Notes under the pieces: generated by a model
What the model was told of the DNA's origin: nothing
What the model saw: the letters and a program-made list of their open reading frames with translations, nothing else
Databases searched by the model: none
Made by a program: the position numbers and the translations under genes
Part shown: in pieces, positions 49,091-57,445 of the stretch
Position numbering within the stretch: position 1 is the first letter of the stretch
Layout of the letters: every line of letters begins with the position of its first letter
From: Amycolatopsis anabasis
GTDB lineage: Bacteria; Actinomycetota; Actinomycetes; Mycobacteriales; Pseudonocardiaceae
Reading direction: 5' to 3'
Length of the DNA stretch: 64,000 nt
Assembly (NCBI RefSeq): GCF_009765355.1
Contig: NZ_VTHK01000010.1
Span: forward strand, 62,001 to 126,000

Positions 49091-49744
49091 GTGACCGAGG
49101 CGCGAAAGATCTCCGAAGGCGTTGTCGACCTGCTCGGCGTGGTGGCCTACCTGGAACTGTCCGCGTTCGACCGGATGGCCGAGGACGCGCGCAGCGCGCC
49201 GACGCTGTCCGGGCACGCGGCCCTGGCGTCCATGGCCGCCGCCGAAATCGGCCACTACGGCCTGCTGGAGAAGCACCTGGCCGAGCACGGCGTCGCGGTC
49301 GAGGACGCGATGGCGCCGTTCATCCAGCGCATCGACGCCTGGCACGCCTCGACCGAACCGAAGTCGTGGCTGGAGTCCCTGGTCAAGGCGTATGTCGGTG
49401 ACGGGTTCGCGGCCGATCTGTACAGCGAGATCGCGAACTGGCTGGATCCGGAGACCAAGGACCTGGTGCTCACCGTGCTCGCCGACACCGGGCATTCGGC
49501 GTTCGCCGAGCGCGAAGTCAAGGCCGGGATCGAGGCCGACCGCAAGACGCGGGACAAGCTCGCGCTGTGGGGCCGGCGGCTGCTCGGCGAGGCGCTCACC
49601 CAGGCCCAGTACGTGGTGGCCGAGCGGGACGGGCTGGCCGAGTTGATCATCTCGGGATCGGGCGACCTCGCCGGGATCGCCGCCCTGTTCCGGCGGCTTC
49701 AGCAGGGTCACACCAAGCGGATGCAGGTGCTCGGTCTCGGTTAG
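49091..49744 (+). CDS. Ferritin-like (MiaE-type) fold protein
   Basis: 217 residues from GTG at 49091. All-helical protein of the actinobacterial ferritin-like family related to tRNA hydroxylase Mia[46 protein letters not shown] (E-x2-H metal ligands), and [21 protein letters not shown] with further Glu/His. The diiron site appears complete (E in YLELSAF, E and H in AEIGHY, H and E in GHSAFAE). Corresponds to Rv3210c. Substrate unproven. Confidence 0.83.
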   Translation: MTEARKISEGVVDLLGVVAYLELSAFDRMAEDARSAPTLSGHAALASMAAAEIGHYGLLEKHLAEHGVAVEDAMAPFIQRIDAWHASTEPKSWLESLVKAYVGDGFAADLYSEIANWLDPETKDLVLTVLADTGHSAFAEREVKAGIEADRKTRDKLALWGRRLLGEALTQAQYVVAERDGLAELIISGSGDLAGIAALFRRLQQGHTKRMQVLGLG

Positions 49745-49787
49745 GCTTTCCCGGTAAAGCTTGCGGAAACAACTGCGGAGGTCGCAC

Positions 49788-50018
49788 GTGGAGGTCAAGA
49801 TCGGCATCAAGGACACCCCGCGAGAGCTCGTGGTGTCCAGCGGCCAGTCGACGGACGAGGTCGAGGCCCTGGTTGCCGAGGCGTTGAAGTCCACCGACGG
49901 CCTGCTCCGCCTCACCGACGACAAGGGCCGCAAGTTCCTGGTCCCGGCCGACCGGATCGCCTACGTCGAGGTCGCGCCGTCCGACGTGCGCAAGGTCGGG
50001 TTCGCCGTCGGTTCCTAG
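49788..50018 (+). CDS. DUF3107 protein (TB9.4-like)
   Basis: 76 residues from GTG at 49788, with GCGGAGG upstream. The whole protein is DUF3107: VEVKIGIKDTPRELVVSSGQ, EALVAEALKSTDGLLRLTDDKGRKFLVPADRIAYVEV in continuing strands, and a short tail SDVRKVGFAVGS. Conserved, short and actinobacterial; in mycobacteria it is Rv3208A (TB9.4), between TetR and ferritin-like genes. Function unknown. Confidence 0.9.
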   Translation: MEVKIGIKDTPRELVVSSGQSTDEVEALVAEALKSTDGLLRLTDDKGRKFLVPADRIAYVEVAPSDVRKVGFAVGS

Positions 50019-50126
50019 GTCCCTTAGCGGGGTGAAGTCACAGCTCAGTCACCGCGCGGTCTCAGGAACCTCTCAGTTAGGCTCGTCAGGATCTGTCCAG
50101 CCCCTGTCGACTAGCTGAGAGCTGAG

Positions 50127-51410
50127 GTGGACGTCGTTACCGTCGCAGCGGAACCCGACCAGCTACTCACGAAGCCGGGTCGGCAGGACAGCAGACGGAT
50201 CCCCGGGATCGCGCCACGCGTTCCCCGGCTGGCCGGGATCGACGTGGCCCGCGGGCTCGCGGTGCTCGGGATGTACGCGGCCCACGTCGGGCCGGATCCG
50301 TCCCAGGGCGGCGCCGGGGTGTTGTTCCGCCCTTTCGAGGGGCGTTCGGCCGCGTTGTTCGCGGTGCTCGCCGGGGTGTCCATCGCGCTGATGTCCGGTG
50401 GCCGGGAGCCGAAGACCGGGCTCGCGCAGACCCGCGTCTCGCTGCGGCTGGCCACCCGGGCGCCGCTGATCATGGCGCTGGGGCTGTGGCTGACCAACCT
50501 GAACACCGGGTACCTGGTCATCCTCTCCTACTACGGGATCTGTTTCCTGGTGGCGATCCCGTTCCTGCGGATGCGGGCCAAGGCGCTGGCGATCGCGGCG
50601 GCGGTGACGGCGGTGGTCGTGCCGTTCGCGTCGTACTTCATCCGCGCCGCGGTGGCCCCGCGCGATCTGTACTACCTCCTGCCCGACGCGCGGTTCGAAC
50701 ACTTCGGCTCGTTCGGGGAGGCGCTGACCATCCTGGTGCTGACCGGCACGTTCCCGGCGGTCGGCCTGATGACGTACCTGTTCGCCGGGATGGCGATCGG
50801 GCGGCTGGACCTGCGGTCACCGCTGGTGTGCCGCCGGTTGTTCCTCGGCGGGACCGCGCTGGCCGTGCTCGCGTACGGCGCGTCCTACCTGGCCACGGAC
50901 GTGTTCGGCGGGATGCGGCGGATCTACGAGACGCTCGCCCCGGCGGCGGCGCGGGCCGGGATGACCCCGGAGCAGTACTTCGGCTTCCACCTCAACAACA
51001 TCCACGGCACCCCGCCGACCACGACCCTGGCCTGGGAACTGGTGTCCAGCGCGCATTCGTACACGCCGTTCGACTTCGTCGCCTGCATCGGCGTCGCGGC
51101 CGCGGTGATCGGCGGGTGCCAGCTGCTGATGCGGCGGTGCGCCCGGTTCCTGCGGCCGCTCGCGGATCTCGGCTCGGTGATCCTGAGCGCGTACGTGTTC
51201 CACTTCATCGCGATCTGGCTGCTGTGGAACGCGGACGACGAATCGGCGTTCAGCCTGCTGCACTTCCTGGAGTTCTCGGCGGTCGCGATCGTGGCCGCGG
51301 TCGCGTGGAAACGCTGGATCGGGCGGGGGCCCCTGGAATGGCTGCTGCACGTGCTCTCGAAGTGGCCGAACCGGGTGATCCGGCCACGCATCCCCGCCCA
51401 GCGGTCGTAG
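50127..51410 (+). CDS. DUF418/heparan N-acetyltransferase-like membrane protein
   Basis: 427 residues from GTG at 50127. About ten transmembrane helices. The opening motif RLAGIDVARGLAVLGMYAAHVGPD with conserved Asp/Arg and His, and FEGRSAALFAVLAGVSIALM, match the heparan-alpha-glucosaminide N-acetyltransferase/acyltransferase_3-like group (DUF1624), and the C terminus with DLGSVILSAYVFHFIAIWLLW fits DUF418. Family members move acyl groups across the membrane to acceptors; the acceptor here is unknown. A type A then a type B repeat follow the stop. Confidence 0.8.
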   Translation: MDVVTVAAEPDQLLTKPGRQDSRRIPGIAPRVPRLAGIDVARGLAVLGMYAAHVGPDPSQGGAGVLFRPFEGRSAALFAVLAGVSIALMSGGREPKTGLAQTRVSLRLATRAPLIMALGLWLTNLNTGYLVILSYYGICFLVAIPFLRMRAKALAIAAAVTAVVVPFASYFIRAAVAPRDLYYLLPDARFEHFGSFGEALTILVLTGTFPAVGLMTYLFAGMAIGRLDLRSPLVCRRLFLGGTALAVLAYGASYLATDVFGGMRRIYETLAPAAARAGMTPEQYFGFHLNNIHGTPPTTTLAWELVSSAHSYTPFDFVACIGVAAAVIGGCQLLMRRCARFLRPLADLGSVILSAYVFHFIAIWLLWNADDESAFSLLHFLEFSAVAIVAAVAWKRWIGRGPLEWLLHVLSKWPNRVIRPRIPAQRS

Positions 51411-51417
51411 CGGCGGC

Positions 51418-51495
51418 AGGAAGGGACCTTCGCTCCGCTCAAACGTGAGCGAGGGACCTTTACTACGGCAGAACGTGAGTAAAGGTCCCTTGCTA
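51418..51495. repeat. 78-bp modular repeat (type A), after the acyltransferase gene
   Basis: Units AGGAAGGGACCTTCGCTC (51418-51435), AGCGAGGGACCTTTACTA (51448-51465) and reverse AGTAAAGGTCCCTTGCTA (51478-51495). Spacers CGCTCAAACGTG and CGGCAGAACGTG are nearly those in the MFS copy. Begins seven bases after the stop. Confidence 0.92.
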
Positions 51496-51515
51496 TTTCG
51501 CGGTGACCCGGTGCT

Positions 51516-51567
51516 GGGGTCGTGAGTGAACAGGCCGGTTAGAACCGGTCCAAACACTCACGACCCC
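51516..51567. terminator. Type B hairpin, after the acyltransferase gene
   Basis: Outer arms GGGGTCGTGAGTG (51516-51528) and CACTCACGACCCC (51555-51567), inner arms CCGGTT/AACCGG around a two-base loop. 13-bp outer stem, the longest of the three type B copies. It separates convergent genes, so it is likely a bidirectional terminator. Confidence 0.83.
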
Positions 51568-51589
51568 GTCGGCAGGTGGCCCGGGGCAG

Positions 51590-51925
51590 TCAGGAGCCCA
51601 GCTGTTCCAGCTCCTCCAGCGAGGTCGGCACGTGGAACGGGGGCGTGCTGGTGCCCATGATCCGGTACCGGCCCCACGGGTCCGGATCGGAGATCTCGCC
51701 CTTGGCCGAGCCGTCCGGGGTGCGGATCTCGGCGGGCTTCTTCTTGCCCTCGGCGATCTTGTCGAGCTGCTCGTTCGCCACGATCCGGCCGTACCAGCGG
51801 TAGTAGCCGTCGATCGGCTGGAAGTGCCCGCGCAGTTCGACCTCGATCGGGATCTCGGTGTCGGCCACGATCAGCGTGGCGGCGCCGGTGTAGCCGTCTT
51901 CGTCGTGCTCGTCGTGTTCGCTCAC
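51590..51925 (-). CDS. DUF4873 protein
   Basis: 111 residues from GTG at 51925, chosen because AAGGAGG lies eight bases upstream (an in-frame start at 51955 would overlap the TetR gene). DUF4873 features: EDGYTGAATLIVADTEIPIEVELRGHFQPIDGYYRWYGRIVA then TPDGSAKGEISDPDPWGRYRIMGTSTPPF. The family is a small beta-rich module often linked with monooxygenases. Encoded 20 bp behind the TetR gene and thus in the same transcript; the neighbouring diiron oxygenase fits that association. Confidence 0.85.
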   Translation of the reverse strand: MSEHDEHDEDGYTGAATLIVADTEIPIEVELRGHFQPIDGYYRWYGRIVANEQLDKIAEGKKKPAEIRTPDGSAKGEISDPDPWGRYRIMGTSTPPFHVPTSLEELEQLGS

Positions 51926-51944
51926 TCGGGGGCCTCCTTGCCCG

Positions 51945-52730
51945 CTAGCTGACATCCGATTCCCGCTCGCCCTCGGGTTTCGCGGCGGCGAGCTGGACGA
52001 TCTTGTTCTCTTCCAGCGGCAGGTTCGGGTCGATGACGACCCCGTGCTGCCGGGTCAGGCCGTCGATCGCGGCCCAGATGATCTGCGTGAGGTACTCGAC
52101 CACGCTGTCCCGGCCCATCGACTGCCGGTCCAGCCACCATTCGCCGGTGTTCTGCACCATGCCGACGATCCCGTGCGCCCACGGTTCCGCGGCGCCGGAG
52201 TCCATGTTGAACATCCGCATGTAGTCGCCGAGCAGCGCGGTCAGCGCGGTCGCGATGAGTTCCTTGTCCTCCGCGACGACGTCCGAATCGATCGGTTTGT
52301 CGGTCAGCGAACCGCGCGCCAGCAACCGGTAGAGGTTCGGGTGCTCCTCGATGACCGTGAAGAACGCGTCCAGGGCCATGCGGATCCGCGGCACCGGCGC
52401 GAGTTCGGCGTTGATGGCCGGGATCAGGCGCTCGAACAGCATCTCGGTGCCGCGCTGGCCGAGCGCCACGTACAGATCGGCCTTGTCGTCGAAATGCCGG
52501 TACAGCACGGGTTTCGTGACCCCCGCGGCGGCGGCGACATCCTCCATGCCGAGGTCGGGCCCGTGCTCGTCGAGCGCCCGGAGCGCGGCCTCGACGAATT
52601 CGGCCCGGCGGGCGATCCGGTGCTTGCGCCAGCGGTCCCGGCGCGCGTCGCCGGTGCCCGCCTCCCCCGGGATGGGGTGCTTGCTGGAGTGCTTGCTGCT
52701 GCGCTTGACACGATCCGCCACGGGCCTCAT
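51945..52730 (-). CDS. TetR-family regulator of the AurF-like oxygenase locus
   Basis: 261 residues from ATG at 52730. A basic extension of ~38 residues precedes the HTH (RRAEFVEAALRALDEHGPDLGMEDVAAAAGVTKPVLYRHFDDKADLYVAL). The C-terminal domain is TetR_C-like with VIEEHPNLYRLLARG and NTGEWWLDRQSMGRD. Divergent from the oxygenase gene, with a strong palindrome (52738-52754) between the two starts. Ligand unknown, presumably a substrate or product of the downstream enzymes. Confidence 0.88.
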   Translation of the reverse strand: MRPVADRVKRSSKHSSKHPIPGEAGTGDARRDRWRKHRIARRAEFVEAALRALDEHGPDLGMEDVAAAAGVTKPVLYRHFDDKADLYVALGQRGTEMLFERLIPAINAELAPVPRIRMALDAFFTVIEEHPNLYRLLARGSLTDKPIDSDVVAEDKELIATALTALLGDYMRMFNMDSGAAEPWAHGIVGMVQNTGEWWLDRQSMGRDSVVEYLTQIIWAAIDGLTRQHGVVIDPNLPLEENKIVQLAAAKPEGERESDVS

Positions 52731-52737
52731 GCTACCA

Positions 52738-52754
52738 GAGGTAACTGTTACCTC
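52738..52754. promoter_or_regulatory. TetR operator palindrome GAGGTAAC-T-GTTACCTC
   Basis: A perfect 8+1+8 palindrome lies 8 bp from the TetR start and 41 bp from the oxygenase start. A further GTTAC half-site follows at 52757-52761. Position and symmetry suggest that the divergent TetR protein binds here to control both its own gene and the oxygenase operon. Confidence 0.75.
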
Positions 52755-52794
52755 AAGTTACAGTCATTTGGGTCACGAAGGGTGGGGCTTAGCA

Positions 52795-53700
52795 ATGACG
52801 CGGACGCTCAACGAGCCAAGTCGCGAGAAGACCGCGGAACGGCTGCTCAAGTCGTCGGCCAACAAGTTCTACGACCCCGAGGTCGACATCGACTGGGACG
52901 CGCCCCTGGCCGACGGTCAATACTTCCTGCCGCAACACCGCTCGTCGCTGTACGGCACGCCGCTGTGGGACCGGCTGACCCCCGAACAGCGCATCGAGCT
53001 CACCAAGCACGAGGTCGTCAGCGTGGCGACCAACGGCATCTGGTTCGAGATCCTGCTCATGCAGATCCTGCTCAAGCAGGTCTACAACGTCGACCCCACG
53101 ACCAGCCACGCGCAGTACGCGCTGACCGAGATCGCGGACGAGTGCCGCCACTCGACCATGTTCGCGAAGATGGCGTCGCGCTTCGGCGTCCCGGCCTACG
53201 GTCCGGTGAAGTGGCTGCGCCAGGTCGCCAAGATCCTGCCGATGATCGCGCACGGCCCGGCGGCCTACGGCTCGGTGCTGGTCGCCGAGGAGATCCTCGA
53301 CCGGCTGCAGCGCGACCAGATGAACGATCCGGACATCCAGCCGCTGGTGCGCATGGTGAACCGGATCCACGTGCTGGAGGAGGCGCGGCACGTCACGTTC
53401 GCCCGCGAGGAGGTCAACCGCGGGATGGGCAAACTGTCCCGGCCGGTGCTGGCCTGGCAGCGGCTGCTGATGGCGATCGTGTCGTTCGCGATCGTGCGCA
53501 CGCTGATCAACCCGAACGTCTACAAGTCCGTGGGGATCAGCCCGCGCGAAGGCCGCAAGGCGGCCATGGCCAACCCGCACTGGCGCGAGACGATCACCTA
53601 CGCGGGCGAGAAGATCATGCCGTTCCTGCAGGAAGCCGGTCTGGTCAAGGGCCCGGGCATGATCCTGTGGCGCCGGTCCGGCCTGCTGCCCAAGAAGTGA
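52795..53700 (+). CDS. AurF-like diiron oxygenase
   Basis: 301 residues from ATG at 52795. AurF family: LTPEQRIELTKHEVVSVATNGIWFEILLMQILLKQVYNVDPTTS, EIADECRHSTMFAKMASRFG (E-x2-H-type ligands), and LVAEEILDRLQRDQ with VLEEARHVTFAREEVNRGM, the second ligand set. Thus the dinuclear iron site looks complete. AurF oxidises an aromatic amine to a nitro group; many relatives act on unknown substrates. First gene of the block ending at 56603, under the palindrome above. Confidence 0.88.
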   Translation: MTRTLNEPSREKTAERLLKSSANKFYDPEVDIDWDAPLADGQYFLPQHRSSLYGTPLWDRLTPEQRIELTKHEVVSVATNGIWFEILLMQILLKQVYNVDPTTSHAQYALTEIADECRHSTMFAKMASRFGVPAYGPVKWLRQVAKILPMIAHGPAAYGSVLVAEEILDRLQRDQMNDPDIQPLVRMVNRIHVLEEARHVTFAREEVNRGMGKLSRPVLAWQRLLMAIVSFAIVRTLINPNVYKSVGISPREGRKAAMANPHWRETITYAGEKIMPFLQEAGLVKGPGMILWRRSGLLPKK

Positions 53701-53711
53701 CGGGGACGCCG

Positions 53712-54656
53712 ATGACCGCACTGCACACGGTGCCCGTCTCCTGGGATCCGGCGCGCGAGCACCGGTTCGTCACCGGCGACGGGACCGCGCTGCACTTCAC
53801 GCTCACCGGCCCCGAGGACGCCCCGGTGACCCTCGTGCTGGTGCACGGCTGGACGCAGGACCACCGCACCTGGGACCGGGTGCTGGCCGAGTTCGACGAA
53901 ACCGTCACCGGGCCGGTGCGGGTGCTGCGGTACGACCTGCGCGGCCACGGCGGCTCGGCTCCGGCGGCGCCGGGCACCGCGACCATTCCCCAGCTCGCCG
54001 ACGACCTCGCCGAACTGCTCGAGGCGAAGGCGCCGCACGGTCCGCTGGTGCTGGCCGGGCATTCCATGGGCGGTATGACGATCATGGAACTGGCCGAACG
54101 GCACCCGGAACTGGTCGCCGACCGGGTCGTCGCGGTCGCCTTCGTGGCGACCTCGTCGGGGCAGATGGACCGGATCACCCTCGGCCTGCCGGGGCTCATG
54201 GGCAGCGGCGCGGCCCGGTTCGAGCGGTACCTGGCGAAGTTCCTCGCGCGACAGCGGCGGGACGCGCTGCCGCTGAAACCCGCGCTGGTGCGGCCGGGCG
54301 CGCGGTTCCTGGTCTTCGGCAAGCGGCCCCGGCGCGCCGATCTGGACTCGGTCGCGGAGCAGTTGCTCTCCGCGCATCCGGCGAGCGTCGGCGAGTTCCA
54401 GAACGCGATCTCCCGGCACGACAAGCGGGTCGCGCTGGCCGCGCTGCGCGGCACGCCCGCGGTGGTGCTGGCCGGTGACCGCGACCGGCTCTGCCCGCCG
54501 TCGCACGCGCACGTGATCGCCGAAGAACTCCCCCACGCCGAGTTCGTCCGGTATCCGGGCGCCGGGCACATGCTGTGCCAGGAGCGCGGGGCCGAGGTTG
54601 CCGTCCGGATCGGCGCGCTGGTGCGCGACGCGGTCCGGGAAAAGGTGAGGAAGTAG
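53712..54656 (+). CDS. Alpha/beta hydrolase of the AurF-like operon
   Basis: 314 residues from ATG at 53712, 11 bp after the oxygenase. Typical fold: LVLVHGWTQDHRTWDRVLAEF, DLRGHGGSAP, nucleophile GHSMGGMTI, VLAGDRDRLCPP (acid) and GAGHMLCQE (His). Complete triad. Epoxide-hydrolase- or esterase-like; likely processes a product or substrate of the neighbouring oxygenase (inference). Confidence 0.87.
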   Translation: MTALHTVPVSWDPAREHRFVTGDGTALHFTLTGPEDAPVTLVLVHGWTQDHRTWDRVLAEFDETVTGPVRVLRYDLRGHGGSAPAAPGTATIPQLADDLAELLEAKAPHGPLVLAGHSMGGMTIMELAERHPELVADRVVAVAFVATSSGQMDRITLGLPGLMGSGAARFERYLAKFLARQRRDALPLKPALVRPGARFLVFGKRPRRADLDSVAEQLLSAHPASVGEFQNAISRHDKRVALAALRGTPAVVLAGDRDRLCPPSHAHVIAEELPHAEFVRYPGAGHMLCQERGAEVAVRIGALVRDAVREKVRK

Positions 54657-54660
54657 CCCG

Positions 54661-56445
54661 ATGTTCCTCGCCCAGCAGGTCAAACCCGCCGGGGGAGCGG
54701 CCTTCGACCAGATCGCCATCGTCGCGGGGTTCACCACCCTGGTGTTCGCCGCGATCGCCTACGTCATCTGGCGGGAGGGACTCGGGCACCGCACGATCGT
54801 CGGCAAGCTGGCCGACGCGCTCGCCGTCGCCGCCGGGGTGCCGCGCTGGGTGGCCCTGCCCGCGCTGGTGCACCTGGCGTCCATCGCCTCGGCCGGGGTC
54901 GGCGTCTACTGGGACGTCTCGATCCACTTCGACCTCGGCCGGGACGAGGGCCCGCTGGCCAACCCGGCGCACTACTTCATGTTCGCCGGGCTGCTGGGTT
55001 TCCTCGCCGCGGGCGGGTTTTCGCTGGCACTGGCGGACAAGCGGCGGCCCCGCCGCACCTTCCGCCTGGGCCGCGCGTGGCGGGTGCCCTACGGCGCCGC
55101 GCTGATCACGCTGTCCGCCTTCTTCGCGTTCGCGGCGTTCCCGATGGACGACGTGTGGCACCGGATCTTCGGCCAGGACGTCACGCTGTGGGGGCCGACG
55201 CACATCCTGCTGATGGGCGGGGCGCTGTTCTCGTTCGTCGGCGCCTGGCTGCTCGCGGCCGAGGCCCGGCAGGTGACCGGGGAGAACCGGTGGCTGCGGG
55301 GCTACGAGTTCGGCGCGGCGCTGGCGACCCTGCTCTGCGCCTGCCTGTACACCATGGAGTACGACGACGGCGCGTCCCAGTTCCCGCTGCTGAACCACCC
55401 GGCCCTGCTCGCGTTCTGCGCGGCCGCCGTGCTGGCGGGCGTGCGGGCCCGGTTCGGCCGCGGTTCCACGCTGCTCGCGGTGGCGATCTTCGCCGCGCTG
55501 CGGGCGGTGCTCGCGCTGATCGTCGCGGGCGGGTTCGGCCTGTCCCTGCCGCATTTCCCGCTGCTGATCGCCGAGGCGCTGCTGATCGAGGGGGCCGCCC
55601 TGGCCCTCTCGCCGGAGCGGCGCAGGCTGGCCTTCGGCGCACTGTCCGGGTTCCTGATCGGGACGATCGGCGTGCTCGCCGAGTACGTCTGGCAGGGCGT
55701 CTTCTCCGCGGTGCCGTGGCCGGCGAACCTGCTGGCGTGGGCGCTGCCGGTGGCGGCGGTGACCGGAACCGCGGGCGGGGTGCTGTCGGCGTGGCTGTCC
55801 GCGCGGCTGGACGACATCGCCCGGGACGAACCGGTCCGCGTGCCCAGCCTGCCCGGCGGCCGGATCGCCGCGGTGGCGGTGGGCGTGGTCGCGGTGGTGC
55901 TGGGCCTGACCATCCCGCCGACCGCGGACACCAGGGCGGGCGGCACGCTCGCCCTCGAGGACGTGAAGTCCGGCCCGCGGCGCGAGGCGGTGATCACCGT
56001 GCGGACCGCGCCCGGTGACGTGGCCGAGGGCGCGATCTGGTTCGACGCGCTCGCCTGGCAGGGCGGCGGCCTGATCCGGGTGCCGATGAACCCGGCCGGT
56101 GACGGCACGTACCGGTCCGCCGGCTCGCTGCCGGTGCACGGCGAGTGGAAGACGGTCGTCCGGCTGCACCACGCGCCGAAGGACCTGGTGGCGCTGGCCG
56201 TGCACTTCCCGGCCGATCCGGCGATCGGCGCGCCCGGCGTGCCCGCGGTCTCCGGGGTGACCCGGGACTTCGTCGAGGAGAAGAAACTGCTGCGCCCGGA
56301 GGAGAAGGACGGGGTCCCCGGCTGGTTGTGGACCAGCGGTTACCTGGTCGTCGGCCTGGTGTTCCTGGCGATGATCGGCAGCAGCGGCGTGGCGCTCACC
56401 CGGGCCTCGGGCGGCACCGCGCGCACGTCCGCGCTGACGGGATGA
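54661..56445 (+). CDS. Large membrane protein of the AurF-like operon, family not recognised
   Basis: 594 residues from ATG at 54661. About a dozen transmembrane segments in residues 15-420 (for example VAGFTTLVFAAIAYVIW, ALPALVHLASIASAGVGVYWDVSIHFDLGR). HFDLGRDEGPLANPAHYFMF, FAAFPMDDVWHRIFGQDVTLWGPTHILLMGG hold many His/Asp in or near helices and may bind metal or haem. Residues 425-570 make an extracytoplasmic beta domain with VITVRTAPGDVAEGAIWFDAL and GEWKTVVRLHHAPKDLVAL, ending with a last helix. Recalls cytochrome-oxidase-assembly or copper-resistance (CopD/FixH-like) membrane proteins, but no family is certain. Confidence 0.65.
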   Translation: MFLAQQVKPAGGAAFDQIAIVAGFTTLVFAAIAYVIWREGLGHRTIVGKLADALAVAAGVPRWVALPALVHLASIASAGVGVYWDVSIHFDLGRDEGPLANPAHYFMFAGLLGFLAAGGFSLALADKRRPRRTFRLGRAWRVPYGAALITLSAFFAFAAFPMDDVWHRIFGQDVTLWGPTHILLMGGALFSFVGAWLLAAEARQVTGENRWLRGYEFGAALATLLCACLYTMEYDDGASQFPLLNHPALLAFCAAAVLAGVRARFGRGSTLLAVAIFAALRAVLALIVAGGFGLSLPHFPLLIAEALLIEGAALALSPERRRLAFGALSGFLIGTIGVLAEYVWQGVFSAVPWPANLLAWALPVAAVTGTAGGVLSAWLSARLDDIARDEPVRVPSLPGGRIAAVAVGVVAVVLGLTIPPTADTRAGGTLALEDVKSGPRREAVITVRTAPGDVAEGAIWFDALAWQGGGLIRVPMNPAGDGTYRSAGSLPVHGEWKTVVRLHHAPKDLVALAVHFPADPAIGAPGVPAVSGVTRDFVEEKKLLRPEEKDGVPGWLWTSGYLVVGLVFLAMIGSSGVALTRASGGTARTSALTG

Positions 56446-56603
56446 ACGCGATGCCGCTCGCCGCGCGGGTGGTGATGATGCACCAGGGCGGCTGGGACGA
56501 GATCGGCATGGTCGTCGGGCCGCTGATCGTCCTGGCCGTGTTCATCGTGGTCGCGCGCAAGCGCGAACCCGAAGACGGCGAGGACGACGATCCGGCGAGC
56601 TAG
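56442..56603 (+). CDS. Small single-pass membrane protein, 53 residues
   Basis: From ATG at 56442, overlapping the stop of the large membrane protein gene. A short N terminus MNAMPLAARVVMMHQGGWDE, one helix IGMVVGPLIVLAVFIVVARK and an acidic tail EPEDGEDDDPAS. Coupling to the preceding gene suggests a subunit or partner of that protein. No family recognised. Confidence 0.65.
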   Translation: MNAMPLAARVVMMHQGGWDEIGMVVGPLIVLAVFIVVARKREPEDGEDDDPAS

Positions 56604-56607
56604 CCCC

Positions 56608-56697
56608 GCCCCCAATGCGGCCTCCGTAACCCTCAACGCCCCCAATGCCGCATTGGGTACTTTCAACGCCCCGAAAGCCACATTGGGGGACGTCAGC
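56608..56697. repeat. Type C repeat: three 30-nt units with a CCCAATG core
   Basis: Three consecutive 30-nt units begin at 56608, 56638 and 56668, opening with GCCCCCAATGCGGC, GCCCCCAATGCCGC and GCCCCGAAAGCCAC; the first two end in TCAAC. The middle unit contains the palindrome CCCAATGC-C-GCATTGGG. Different sequence but the same 30-nt period and the same intergenic (convergent) setting as the type A family. Its end runs into the last codon and stop of the TetR gene. Confidence 0.75.
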
Positions 56698-57322
56698 CCT
56701 GCGGGTGCAACGGGAAGCCGCCGCCGATGCCCTTCCAGGCCAGCGTCGAGGTGAGCGCGACGGCCTCTTCCTTGCTGATCGTGCTGTGGTGGGCCAGCCA
56801 GAACCGCGCGCTGACCTGGCTCAGCCCGACCAGGCCGACGGCGAGCAGCCGGGCGCGGTCCTCGTCGAGCCCGGCGTCCGCGGTGATCGTCTCGGTGATC
56901 GCGTCCACGCTGGCCGAGGTGGCCCGGTCCACCGCCTCCTGCACCGCGGGCTCGCCGCGCAGGTCGGATTCGAAGACCATCCGGAACGCGCCGGCGTCGC
57001 CGTTGACGAAGTCGAAGAACGCGCCCACGGTGGCCGGGACGCGCTGCTTGTTGTCCGTGGTGGACGCGAGCGCCTCGCGCACCCGGCGGACCAGCTCGTC
57101 CACATGGCTTTCCAGCAGGGCGATGTAGAGGTCGAGCTTGCCCGGGAAGTGCTGGTACAGCACCGGTTTGCTGACCCCGGCCTGATCGGCGATCTCGTCC
57201 ATCGCGGCCGCGTGGTAGCCGTTCGCCGAGAACACGCGCTGCGCGGCGGCGAGCAGCTGCGCGCGCCGTTCGGTCCGGGGCAGGCGCACGCCCCGCGGCT
57301 GTAGTGGCGCGGTCTCCGTCAT
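56693..57322 (-). CDS. TetR-family regulator
   Basis: 209 residues from ATG at 57322. HTH RRAQLLAAAQRVFSANGYHAAAMDEIADQAGVSKPVLYQHFPGKLDLYIALLESH is strongly conserved; the C-terminal domain has FDFVNGDAGAFRMVFESDLRGEPAVQEAVDRA and ARFWLAHHSTISKEEAVAL. Corresponds by place to Rv3208, next to DUF3107 in mycobacteria, here separated by an insertion of 6.6 kb. Divergent from a hydrolase gene with a possible operator between. Confidence 0.9.
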   Translation of the reverse strand: MTETAPLQPRGVRLPRTERRAQLLAAAQRVFSANGYHAAAMDEIADQAGVSKPVLYQHFPGKLDLYIALLESHVDELVRRVREALASTTDNKQRVPATVGAFFDFVNGDAGAFRMVFESDLRGEPAVQEAVDRATSASVDAITETITADAGLDEDRARLLAVGLVGLSQVSARFWLAHHSTISKEEAVALTSTLAWKGIGGGFPLHPQG

Positions 57323-57406
57323 GGTTCCTCCAGTATGTTTCCGCCGCTTCGCGAGTGGGGTCACCACCGCGCGGAGCTGACCCGACACTACTCGCCGGTA
57401 GACCGG

Positions 57407-57438
57407 ATATGCCAAGTACCTGGGGAGATCAGGCATAT
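57407..57438. promoter_or_regulatory. Inverted repeat ATATGCC/GGCATAT between TetR and hydrolase genes
   Basis: ATATGCC (57407-57413) and GGCATAT (57432-57438) are 18 bp apart in the 123-bp divergent gap. The right arm overlaps TATTGT, a possible -10 for the hydrolase transcript. Consistent with a TetR operator, though spacing is wide. Confidence 0.4.
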
Positions 57439-57445
57439 TGTCAGA

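Noticed and set aside
50060-50100. ECF promoter (GGAACC ... CGTC) before the acyltransferase gene
   Set aside because: Only 14 nt separate the two elements, too few for ECF promoters.
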